NCBI GenBank assembly: GCA_039105265.1
Contig: JAPFFF010000014.1
Span: forward strand, 1,612,001 to 1,676,000
Reading direction: 5' to 3'
Source of the DNA: Tritrichomonas musculus
Taxonomy: Eukaryota > Parabasalia > Tritrichomonadida > Tritrichomonadidae
DNA: 64,000 nt
The notes beneath the pieces were generated by a model. It was not told the DNA's origin, did no database searches, and saw nothing but the letters and a program-made list of their open reading frames with translations. Shown here one piece after another: positions 7,280 through 16,684 of this stretch (position 1 is its first letter; each line of letters starts with the position of its first letter). Both the position numbers and the translations under genes were made by a program.

Positions 7280-10222
7280 TTAAGTTTTTCCTAAATACAA
7301 AGATGCTGAGAAAACGATACCGCGTTTGATCAAATTAGAAGAATCTTCAAATTTCTTTTTGAGATCCTTGTTTCCCAAAATATTAGCTGCTTTAGCTGCC
7401 TGATTCAGTAATTCATCTAATCTTTTCATTGATCTAATAATTGATCCTTCGTAATAGCTTGGGAAAGTTTCCATCAATTGAGAAAAGGAAGTTCCTCCTG
7501 CCCATTGAATAACCAACTCCATCAAAGAAGGAGAGAAGCTAGATTTAAACTTTTCGATATCAATTTCGCAGCCACATTCTGTAGAAATTGTAGCCACCTG
7601 TTGGACAACTCTTTGTAGCTGAGTCCAAGGAGGAATCAACTCCTTAGGAACCTCATCAGAAGAGAAAGTAACGTCAGTTTTAGCAGCCGAAGCGTTCAAA
7701 CCTTTACTATTTCTCGTTTTACTTTTACCTTCACCATTTCCGCTTCCTTCAGTTACGAAGACGGACATCAAAGCAACAGTATTGATTTCAGAAAGGTCTG
7801 AAAAAGTTCCATCCAGCAAGAGTTCAGTTAAAACAATTTCATCGGCAGCTGTTATTGTGGCTGCAACTTCGCCTTTTAATTGAACAATTCCACTTTCATT
7901 AATAAAATTCAATCTTGTTAATACATTTCTCATTGCATCGAGATCTTTTTGATTTACAAGATTATCAAGACTTTTTATTTTAGTTTGAAGAAATTCGGCT
8001 TCTTCGATATAATCCATTTTTAATTTATATTTACTTATAGCTGCTTCGTCTACATCTTTTAAATTCTTTTGTAAATTAAGAAGTCTTTCTTGTTCTCTTC
8101 TTAAATGTACATAATCGTCTTTATAAACTTTAATGTAATCGATTGGGTCATATGAAGCGAATCCTTTCTTTTCAAACTTGGCAACTGTCTTCATTACACG
8201 CTTAACAAAGTCGCTTGTGATTGTATCAAATGAAATGTCAAGATCTGATTTTGATATCTCTTCGATGTCGTCAACAGGAACTTTAATTATGTGTGGTTTA
8301 GATGTTAATGAAGATGTTGGTCGAATCATTCGTTTTTCTTTGGTTTCTTCGGCATTTGCAATAATTAAGATATCAGCACCAACAAGTTTCTTTTTGACTT
8401 GTTCATCACGAGAACAACAAACAGACCAACCGAATTCTTTTACTTTAAGAATTTTCCCTGGATAAAGCAAAGAAGAAACGTTTCCGTCATCAAGTTCAAT
8501 TTTTTTCATTTTTTCATTGACGTTTCTTAATTTGTTCTCAATTTCAACAGCTTTCGCTGTCATTTCTTCATTGCTAAGTTCAATGCTTTCTGACATTTCT
8601 TGTGCAGTTTTATATTTGGCCCTTAATTCGGGAAGTTCACGAAGCATTTGGAATTGATGAAAAGATTTTTGCATGAGTTCATTCGGCTTCATGTAGCTTG
8701 TTTGCATTAAATTAAGAAGCATGTTATACGTAACTCTAAATTCTGAATTTAATGGTTGTGCTGCACTAGTCATGAGTGTCTTCAGTTCAAGTGGATTCGT
8801 TTCTCCAGTGTAATTAATAACAACCGCTCCAAATTTATCTGTATTTCGTCTTCCAGCGCGGCCACTCATTTGAATGAATTCGCCACTTGCCACAATTCGG
8901 CGTTCATTCCCGTCAAATTTATAAAGATCATTGAATATGACAGTTTTTGAGGGCATATTTAGCCCCATGGCAAAAGTTTCTGTTGCAAAAAGAATTTTGA
9001 TTAGTCCGTAGGTAAAAAGAACTTCTACTATCTCTTTCATTAAGGGCATTAATCCTCCATGATGAACACCAATCCCTCTCTCAACTAGACTATATATCCT
9101 CTTAATTTGTGGAAGTGATCGGTCCTCTTCATCAAGTTTGGAAACTGCATTTTCAAAGGTTTGACGTACAACAGCGCGTTCTTCGGGTTTATTGAAGCTT
9201 TGATTTCCTAAGGATTCCGTAATTCTATCACAATCTTTTCGTGAAAAAACAAAAACTATCATTGGATAGAGATCATTTTTGAACATTTGTAGTACAATTT
9301 GGCATGTGTGCGATTCAACAACTTTTTTTGAAAGTTTGGCTGAAGTTGAAGAAATTGCACTTTTAACATCAACACCTCTAAAGGTCGAAGAAGTTGTAGA
9401 TGAGGCTGATGAAGCTAATGAACAAGCTAAATTGAATCTTGTGTCAATAATTTCGCCATCTGCATCTCGAACAAGATATAATTCTTGATCACCCATAGGT
9501 GCAAGGAAGTATCTAAGAGGAATTGGACGGTGCTCTGTATATACCACATGGCAAACTTGATTATGTAATTTGGCAACCCATTCGCTGAATTCGCGTGCAT
9601 TTGGAATTGTAGCAGAAAGAAAAACAAATCTTATTGCATCTGGTAATAAAATAATAGATTCTTCCCAGACAACTCCTCTGTCGCGATCTTTCATGTAATG
9701 GACTTCATCATAGATAACCCATGATATTTCGCGAACTAAAGCATCGCCTGTAAAAAGCATCATTCGTAAAATTTCTGTAGTCATAACAAGAATTGAAGCG
9801 CTTGGATTGATCGTAATATCGCCAGTCATTAAACCAACATCACCACCAAATTGACTATCTTGTAAAAGATCATGATATTTTTGATTAGAAAGAGCTTTAA
9901 TAGGTGATGTGTAAACCACACGTGAATTATTCTTTAGAGCATTTGCTATTGCATAAATAGCGATTGCTGTTTTGCCAGCAGATGTGTGTGCAGAAACCAA
10001 AACTGATTCATTTCGATGTACACATGAAACTGCGCATTTTTGGAACTCATCAAGCTCAAATTTATACTTATAAACTGGATCTTCTGGATATTCCACTGGA
10101 TCAATTGATGTTTGTCCTGATGGAAGTGCAGCGTAATGAATAATGTTATCTCCTTTTGTATCTAGTTTTACTGTTGTCGTCGAGTCTTTTTCGTCGGATA
10201 AATCGGGAGGTAATTGAAGCAT
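7280..10222 (-). CDS. MTR4: Mtr4-like DExH RNA helicase (980 aa)
   Basis: Ski2/Mtr4-family ATP-dependent RNA helicase that unwinds RNA for the nuclear exosome (TRAMP complex). Motif I is AHTSAGKT at residues 78-85, motif II is DEVH followed by YMKDRDRGVVWEE, motif III is SATIPNAREFSEW, and motif VI is QMSGRAGRR. The segment CHVVYTEHRPIPLRYFLAP is diagnostic of Mtr4 over generic DExH helicases. The central part (about 520-740) corresponds to the arch/KOW region. The last ~200 residues are the DSHCT domain. The start at 10222 is the first ATG and TCA precedes it directly. Ski2 is the main alternative, but the short N-terminus and the Mtr4-type HRPIPL motif favour Mtr4. Confidence 0.9.
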   Translation of the reverse strand: MLQLPPDLSDEKDSTTTVKLDTKGDNIIHYAALPSGQTSIDPVEYPEDPVYKYKFELDEFQKCAVSCVHRNESVLVSAHTSAGKTAIAIYAIANALKNNSRVVYTSPIKALSNQKYHDLLQDSQFGGDVGLMTGDITINPSASILVMTTEILRMMLFTGDALVREISWVIYDEVHYMKDRDRGVVWEESIILLPDAIRFVFLSATIPNAREFSEWVAKLHNQVCHVVYTEHRPIPLRYFLAPMGDQELYLVRDADGEIIDTRFNLACSLASSASSTTSSTFRGVDVKSAISSTSAKLSKKVVESHTCQIVLQMFKNDLYPMIVFVFSRKDCDRITESLGNQSFNKPEERAVVRQTFENAVSKLDEEDRSLPQIKRIYSLVERGIGVHHGGLMPLMKEIVEVLFTYGLIKILFATETFAMGLNMPSKTVIFNDLYKFDGNERRIVASGEFIQMSGRAGRRNTDKFGAVVINYTGETNPLELKTLMTSAAQPLNSEFRVTYNMLLNLMQTSYMKPNELMQKSFHQFQMLRELPELRAKYKTAQEMSESIELSNEEMTAKAVEIENKLRNVNEKMKKIELDDGNVSSLLYPGKILKVKEFGWSVCCSRDEQVKKKLVGADILIIANAEETKEKRMIRPTSSLTSKPHIIKVPVDDIEEISKSDLDISFDTITSDFVKRVMKTVAKFEKKGFASYDPIDYIKVYKDDYVHLRREQERLLNLQKNLKDVDEAAISKYKLKMDYIEEAEFLQTKIKSLDNLVNQKDLDAMRNVLTRLNFINESGIVQLKGEVAATITAADEIVLTELLLDGTFSDLSEINTVALMSVFVTEGSGNGEGKSKTRNSKGLNASAAKTDVTFSSDEVPKELIPPWTQLQRVVQQVATISTECGCEIDIEKFKSSFSPSLMELVIQWAGGTSFSQLMETFPSYYEGSIIRSMKRLDELLNQAAKAANILGNKDLKKKFEDSSNLIKRGIVFSASLYLGKT

Positions 10223-10647
10223 TTGAGGAAGAACATAGAACGATCATTTCTTATTCAAAGAAAAATCTTGATTTAAAAAGTTGTAAGAAATTGAATTCTT
10301 TTATATTTATTAAAAATCATAATATCCTAATATATTTTTCGTTAATTGTAAAAAAATAATAAAAATATGATATAAAAAATAATAATTACTTTTAAATGTT
10401 GTTCATTGTATTGACAATATTTAAAAGAAAAACAAATATGAACTAGTTTCAGATTTTTTATTGAATACGGCCAAATTTTGTTATCAAAATTTCTTTTTAT
10501 TTTTATCTTGTAAAATTATTAATATTAATTTGTTTATTTTGAATAATTAGAAAGAAAAATAACTTTTTATTTAAACTAATTAGTTTAAATATATTAAATA
10601 ATGTCATATATTTAGAAAAATTCATTAAAATATTCCATTTTATAAGA
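10223..10647. other. Divergent promoter region between Mtr4 and PDI genes
   Basis: 425 bases of AT-rich DNA between divergent genes. Initiator-like TCA motifs occur close to both ATGs (TCAAATG at the Mtr4 start; TTCATTAAAA about 27 bases before the PDI ATG). Nothing else is seen. Confidence 0.5.
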
Positions 10648-11688
10648 ATGCTTTCATTCATTTTTTCTTTCATATATTTAATCCAGTGCAAATATATTGA
10701 ACTGGATAATATTTCATTTAAAAACCATATTGATGGAGATGTTCCAATACTAATTAAATTTTATACGAATGATTGTATTCATTGCATTCGAATGGAAAAA
10801 AGTTTTCTTAAGGCATCCAAGTATTTTTCAGATGTTAATTTTGGTGGTCTTGACTGTATTCTTTTCGAAGATATATGTTATGACTATCGTATTTCTAAAT
10901 ATCCGAAATTAAGATACTTTGAGGGGCATTCAAAACCCCCAATTGAAGTTCATAATTATCCAACTATTGAAGGAATTGTATCTTTTTTGAAATTATACAG
11001 TCACTTGAAGCCTTTTCAAATCCCTCTTGTATTACAAAAGCTTCATCCTTACAATTTTGAATCGTTTTACAATAATAGTAAATGTGCATTTACAATGTTT
11101 CATCAATCAAATAATACGATATCAGAACTTTTGTATCCTCAAATGAATGCAATGGCACATATATTCGAACCTGAAAAAAATATTTCACTTGGTGTTGTTG
11201 ATTGTAGGCAGTACGATGAAATATGCCATGATTATAAAATAACCAAAAAATACCCAGAATTCTTATTATTTAAAGAAGGAGAGCCAATCTTATTCAAAGG
11301 AAGTAAGAATTTGCAAAATCTTGTTAATTTTATTAACGAACAATGTGGAGCAGATAGAGGTGTTGATGGCTTATTATCAGATACTGCTGGAATTATTCCT
11401 GAGGCTTCTCCACTTGTTTTTGAATTCATTAATAAAAGATTTTTCAAGAGAAAAGTAATTAAAAAGATGAAAGAAATTAAAGGATCAGAAATATACATGT
11501 CCGTTATGGAAAGAATTTTATCAACAGGAATTAAAAAACTTGAAGAAGATGTTAATGCAATGAAAGATGTGATGGATGAGCGCCAATGTTCATCAAAAAC
11601 ATTAGATACAATGAAAATTAAATACAATATTTGTCAGCAATTTTTGCATCCTGAATTACTTAATTCTGAAGGTAAAGGAGATCTTTAA
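10648..11688 (+). CDS. Protein disulfide isomerase with ERp29-type C-terminus (346 aa)
   Basis: Secretory-pathway thiol oxidoreductase. A hydrophobic signal peptide occupies residues 1-13. Thioredoxin domain 1 carries the active site FYTNDCIHC (Cys43, Cys46) and a cis-Pro in KYPKLRYFEG. Domain 2 (about 128-235) has HQSNNT where a CxxC would be, but keeps KKYPEFLLFKEG. It is therefore a redox-dead substrate-binding domain. From about 236 the GADRGVDGLLSDTAGIIPE segment begins an ERp29-like helical domain, as in PDI-D proteins. The C-terminus ends GKGDL rather than KDEL, so ER retention may be weak or use a variant signal. Confidence 0.85.
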   Translation: MLSFIFSFIYLIQCKYIELDNISFKNHIDGDVPILIKFYTNDCIHCIRMEKSFLKASKYFSDVNFGGLDCILFEDICYDYRISKYPKLRYFEGHSKPPIEVHNYPTIEGIVSFLKLYSHLKPFQIPLVLQKLHPYNFESFYNNSKCAFTMFHQSNNTISELLYPQMNAMAHIFEPEKNISLGVVDCRQYDEICHDYKITKKYPEFLLFKEGEPILFKGSKNLQNLVNFINEQCGADRGVDGLLSDTAGIIPEASPLVFEFINKRFFKRKVIKKMKEIKGSEIYMSVMERILSTGIKKLEEDVNAMKDVMDERQCSSKTLDTMKIKYNICQQFLHPELLNSEGKGDL

Positions 11689-13703
11689 AATTATCTCTTC
11701 TATGCTATAATAGTATGTATATACTTTGTGACTTATTAAAAATTGAATATCTTTCGAGTACATTTATTTATATGTTTACAGAAAATAATGATGATTGTAA
11801 AAATTATTATTATTCTTAGTTTATTTATTGTAATTATCTTTTGGTTTGTTTATTTAGAGGTAATGATAAATAATATTTGATTGAAAAAAAAGTTTGCTTT
11901 CTTTCAATTTTTTTTCGATAAAAACAAAAAATTCAATATTTTTACATGTGTATGGCAACTTCGAAATAACGTATTTTTATGTTTATTGTTTTAAAAATAT
12001 CCCACAATAATATCTATATTTTAAGGTATTTTTCTTTTTAATTTAATTTTTATATACTATTAAATAATATATATTAATATATATACCAAATATTAATATT
12101 TTTAGTTTTTCAAAAATTACAGATATCTCTCTAAATGAACAAAAATGTAAAAAGTATTGTTAATATTCATGTTTAACTAATTAGTATAATTGATGTTTAA
12201 CGATTATTATTCATTTCTCCTCATTGATACAGGTGTAACCAATGCTTTTTGAAAAAAAAAATGAAAGATTTGCATTTTTCTTGGAATGATATGAATGTTT
12301 CATTTAGTTACTACATTTTATACTTAGACATTAGTGTATATATTTTATCTAAATAAATTAAATTTATCAATATTCTTGTTTTGCACGTTTATATAGACTT
12401 TTACTTAATGCATTAAATTAACAGTCAATTTAGATTAATTTCATATAATAATATGCAAATATATATATTGAAATTAGTATAGATATATATTATAATAATC
12501 TCTTTAAATACTCTATATTTGAACAGATACATATATTTTTATGTGACAATTAAATTCAATGCACAAAAAAAGAGATTTTGTGAATGAATAGAAATGTATT
12601 GAAAATTTCAGATAAAATACTTCTATTCAATTTTTTATTTCAATGTATAATTTCAATATAATATTGAAAAATATTGAGAGATATAATTTTTATAATTCAT
12701 CGTATTTTTAATTGTTCTATTATTTTGGAACAAATTTTAGATTTTTTAAATAAAAGCAAAAATATGTTAATTTATATTTGATATATCATTTAATATAATA
12801 AATAAATGATTTAATTTTATTTGTCAATCAAAATAAAAATAAATTGCAGTAAAGGACATTTTATTTCATATTTATCTTTTTAAAAAATCATTATAATCTG
12901 TTAAATATGCAAAATAATAAATATAATATTAAATATAAAAATATTTTTAATGAATATCGATTTCAAATTTCAGATATATATAATAAAAACCCTTAAACAC
13001 TGATAAGGAATCATAACTGATTGATAGTTGAATATTGACTGAAAGTAGCATGGTTGTTTAAATTGGAATGATATACCATTTTTGGAATTATTAGATTTTT
13101 TTATAATACTTTCGTAATTTAAGTTATTGAAATAAATATTTCCTTTACTATTCTATAAGTATTGTGTTTTCTATTAAAATATTTAACATTATTAGATTAA
13201 ACATCAATATTAGAATTTTTTCAATAAATCATTAAGTATTGAAAATATTTTATTTTTATAGAAATATTTAAATTTATGGTATTATTTCCTTGTTAAATTT
13301 CAAAAACACGATTATTCATGAATATATTTATATTTTTTTATACTCAGAAAAAATTGAGAATATCTTATTAAATAATTTTTAAAGCAAATATTCACAAAAA
13401 ATTCAATTAATAATTAAGGAAATAAGAATATGTTTATATATGCAAAAAAATAATTTTTTTTGATTTGATCATATTATATACATATATATATACTATAGAA
13501 TATATATTTACAATATTTTAAAAAACTATTTTTTTTTTGTTTTTTTTGAAGTTGCCATACACATATTTTTACAATAAAATAAAAACTGGCTTAAACTTTA
13601 ATATTAATGATGATATATAAAAAAGGTTAAAGATTTCTGGATATGAAAATTTGAATTTCATAAAAAAAATTGAATTAAAAATTCCGTAATTGGTAGTTTT
13701 TTT
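11689..13703. other. 2-kb AT-rich gene desert containing a 17-bp inverted repeat pair
   Basis: No credible coding frame. ATGTGTATGGCAACTTC at 11946-11962 is repeated perfectly, inverted, at 13548-13564. These could be the ends of a ~1.6-kb decayed DNA transposon whose interior has drifted to near-pure AT. No transposase fragment can be recognised, and no clear target duplication is seen. Confidence 0.55.
11946..13564. mobile_element. Possible decayed DNA transposon bounded by 17-bp inverted repeats
   Basis: The only evidence is the perfect 17-bp inverted pair at the two ends and the complete absence of genes between. The family is unassigned; Tc1/mariner-like is possible from the short terminal repeats. 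No target duplication could be read with confidence. Confidence 0.3.
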
Positions 13704-14591
13704 TTATATTTGGCTGAATACTTCATGATTTTCGTATTCAGCAGCTGTTTCTTTAGCCCTATCAATATCAGTGACAAGTTTTTGCAATTCTCTTAAGATA
13801 GTCAAATTTCCTCCTGCAGCGGCGTATTGAAGAGCGCTTCTTCCTTGGCGGTCTTTAACTTGAGCATCAGCACCTGCATTCAAAAGAAAGTTGAAGCATT
13901 GTTCAGCTCCGCATAAAGCAGCCCATTGTAAATATGATGGGGATTGTTGTCCAAGGTCAGTTGCCATGAAGAAAGATGGCACTAGTGTTCCATTCACATT
14001 GATTTCGTTGGACTTGAGATAGTCGACGTTATCTTTAACAATTGCATTTCCTACATCGCCATAAGGAGCTGCAATCAATGCTCTGATTTCTTCTTTGGAT
14101 TTTGAAGGTAATGATAGGAAAAATGGTGCAAACATGTTTCCTGCTCCCATTGCGTATGTCATATAAAAGTTATGGCATTGTTGTTCGAATTCGTCTCGAT
14201 TTCTTTCTTTGATCAATAGTGAAAAAATCGAAAATAAATATCTTGATTTATAATTTCCAAAATATGGATACTTTTCATAAATACAATTTGTTATTTCTTC
14301 AGATGTATAGAAATTTTTTTGCCATAAGTGATATGCCAAAACGATCGTTCCTGGATATTCTGATTCTGGATCAAAAAGCGTTGAAAGTAATTTTCCTTTT
14401 AAATCACTTTCAGAAAATGCTTTTATTGCAAGTTCAGCATAAGCATCTAAAGAAAAAGGACGAATTACTGATGCTTTTACCAAGAGTGGGATTAATGATG
14501 ATTTATCCTTCGCTTCTGGTGAGCTTAGCAATTCTGGAATAAGTTGATCAGAGTTTGATGATGTTAATAAAAAGAAATTACAGGAAGACAT
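13704..14591 (-). CDS. Trichomonad ankyrin-repeat protein (295 aa)
   Basis: The last ~90 residues contain two ankyrin repeats: SPSYLQWAALCGAEQCFNFL followed by LNAGADAQVKDRQGRSALQYAAAGGN. The N-terminal ~200 residues are helical and resemble the DUF3447-like region before ankyrin repeats in the very large trichomonad ankyrin family. That resemblance is from memory. The frame is open back to a TTG at 14615; the first ATG is 14591, preceded by TCACTTTTGAA, a good initiator. The gene diverges from the DENN gene with only 106 bases between ATGs. Protein-protein interaction is the expected role; the partner is unknown. Confidence 0.8.
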   Translation of the reverse strand: MSSCNFFLLTSSNSDQLIPELLSSPEAKDKSSLIPLLVKASVIRPFSLDAYAELAIKAFSESDLKGKLLSTLFDPESEYPGTIVLAYHLWQKNFYTSEEITNCIYEKYPYFGNYKSRYLFSIFSLLIKERNRDEFEQQCHNFYMTYAMGAGNMFAPFFLSLPSKSKEEIRALIAAPYGDVGNAIVKDNVDYLKSNEINVNGTLVPSFFMATDLGQQSPSYLQWAALCGAEQCFNFLLNAGADAQVKDRQGRSALQYAAAGGNLTILRELQKLVTDIDRAKETAAEYENHEVFSQI

Positions 14592-14697
14592 TTTATATTT
14601 TTTAAACTTTTTCAAAAGTGATTCAATTATGAACTCTTATTTTTCAATTCTTAATTAAATTTTCAATTATGAACTCTAAATTTCAAATAAATTATAA
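14592..14697. promoter_or_regulatory. Compact divergent promoter with a duplicated 16-bp motif
   Basis: This 106-bp gap serves two divergent genes. TTCAATTATGAACTCT occurs twice in it, in the same orientation about 33 bases apart (near 14623 and 14662). Initiators face both ways: TCACTTTT toward the ankyrin gene (14611-14621) and TCAAAT toward the DENN gene. Confidence 0.55.
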
Positions 14698-16209
14698 ATG
14701 AAAAAACAAGTTAAAAAGCCAATTTCTTTAATCGATTGCCTTGCAAAATTTACAGCTGAAGATGGAAGACAATGGAGTGAATGGGAGCCATCAAATCCTT
14801 TATTTGAAAAATTTTTCATATTAGGACCAAAATCATTTGATGCAAATGATGAAGAAATATCTGTACTTTATGAATGTCCAGAAAAATGTGCTAGTGATCT
14901 TAGTGTTCAACAATTTTTATTTATTGAAGATGTAAAATTACCAGATATAAGTTTTCCAAGTAACTTTCAAAAAGAAGGTTATTTTTGTACTGTTAATACA
15001 ATATACGATAAAGCCATTTTTTTCAAGAATGATACTGGAACCCCTATTTATATATATTGTTTACGATTTATTGCATCACCGTTTACTAGGCCATCACAAT
15101 TGACAAACGATAATGTTTTTATAGAACTTGAAAATTACCGCAATTCTGAAAAAATTCCACAAAAACTTTTTGCCCTTTGTATTGAATCATCACATCCTTT
15201 TTACAAATTATATTTCATGATTTTAAAAAGGATTTTACAATTTGAAGCCAAATCAAGAATTTCTGCACAAAATTTATACACTGGGTATGATTCTTTCAAT
15301 GATATCCAACATGACATGTTGTGGCCTAATTCATCCTATATTGTTAGAGAATCATTTTTACAGCAGCTTCAGACAATGCTTCTTCCTTGTTATAATGAAC
15401 AATTAATTATATATTCAAATGGAGTTCAAGACATTACTTTTCGAATGCCTCCAATAGAAGATGTCTCTTTTTCAATTGCTCTGTGGTCTTATAAACCTCT
15501 TCTTAAATGGATTAAACTCGAGGACTTTCTAAATTTGGTGTCAGCAATATTACTTGAACAATCAATTGTGATAATTGGATCAAAACAAGAAGACATTATC
15601 AAGGCTGCTGCGTTTTTACCTCAATTGATTTCTCCTTTTTTATGGGTATTTCCATTTATATCAATACTGCCATCAAATCTTTTAGAAATGTTAAACAGCC
15701 CAATGTCAAGTATAATTGGTATGTTATGCTCATTAAAAAATTACATTCCTTCTGATTTTATTATTATTGATCTTGATGATCATAAAATTACTTTTCCAAA
15801 TGCAATTCCAAAATTACCATATCATAAAGAGCTTAAGACAGAGTTAAATAAGAATTCTTATTTATTCAAAAGAAAGAAAGATAGCCTCAGTAAGAAATCA
15901 ACCTTAGAATTATTAAATATTCTTAAGAAATTTATTCAAGAAAAAATATCAAATCCAGTTATTAAATCTATTTTAACAAATCTAGCCAGTGATGAAAATG
16001 AAGGTTCAATGTTTGTTTCTCAATTGTATTTTAAATTCTTTAAAGAAAAATATCATCCATTTATTCAGAAATTAATTCACACACAATTATTTAATGCATT
16101 TAAAGAACAAAATTGTAGAAACAAAACGCGGCTAAATCAAAGCCAAGATTTTGCCGATCTCTCCTACAATCAGTGGTATCAGAAATTTTGTCCGCAAGAG
16201 CCTGAGTAG
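14698..16209 (+). CDS. DENN-domain protein, putative Rab GEF (503 aa)
   Basis: DENN proteins exchange GDP for GTP on Rab GTPases at membranes. An upstream (uDENN-like) region spans about 1-170. The central cDENN contains DVSFSIALWSYKPLLKW, the hallmark LLEQSIVIIGSKQ, and FLWVFPFISILPSNLLEMLN SP with IIGML. The end (about 370-503) corresponds to dDENN. The length is near minimal for the family, with no extra domains. The start at 14698 is the first ATG and lies just after an initiator-like TCAAAT. The Rab target cannot be told from sequence. Confidence 0.85.
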   Translation: MKKQVKKPISLIDCLAKFTAEDGRQWSEWEPSNPLFEKFFILGPKSFDANDEEISVLYECPEKCASDLSVQQFLFIEDVKLPDISFPSNFQKEGYFCTVNTIYDKAIFFKNDTGTPIYIYCLRFIASPFTRPSQLTNDNVFIELENYRNSEKIPQKLFALCIESSHPFYKLYFMILKRILQFEAKSRISAQNLYTGYDSFNDIQHDMLWPNSSYIVRESFLQQLQTMLLPCYNEQLIIYSNGVQDITFRMPPIEDVSFSIALWSYKPLLKWIKLEDFLNLVSAILLEQSIVIIGSKQEDIIKAAAFLPQLISPFLWVFPFISILPSNLLEMLNSPMSSIIGMLCSLKNYIPSDFIIIDLDDHKITFPNAIPKLPYHKELKTELNKNSYLFKRKKDSLSKKSTLELLNILKKFIQEKISNPVIKSILTNLASDENEGSMFVSQLYFKFFKEKYHPFIQKLIHTQLFNAFKEQNCRNKTRLNQSQDFADLSYNQWYQKFCPQEPE

Positions 16210-16684
16210 ATTAAAATGATTTAAAGAAACAGGGAAAACTAATAATTTCTCTGTCCTTTTTATATACCATGTATTATGATAGAATAAATTTATATTTGTG
16301 AACTCTAATGATCTGTTTTGTTTATTTGTTTGTTTTTTTACATTCTTTCATTTTCCCCTTATATTTGATGATAAATTACTCGTTTTTTTTATCAAATCAG
16401 AAAAAAACTGAAAGATCAATTTTACATTCAATATTTGAGAAGACAATTGAAATTGGACAAATCATAAGTTTACTTTTGTGATATTTTTTAATACCATTTT
16501 TGACATTTTTGTATTTCTTGGTTCTTTATTATGTGTTATAAAGTAAATAACTTTTTGAAAGTATCTTTAACCAAATTCATAAGTACTTGTACGTTAATGT
16601 CTGAAAATTTTGAATTGGGTTTGTATAAAAAACTATTCAAAAATATTTTTACTTCATCTAAATAAAAGAATTATTATAATTTTA
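16210..16684. other. Intergenic region upstream of the KATNIP-like gene
   Basis: 475 AT-rich bases. A TTG-initiated extension (16610-16684) is open but precedes the first ATG. TTCATCTAAAT about 35 bases before that ATG is a plausible initiator. Nothing else is seen. Confidence 0.55.
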
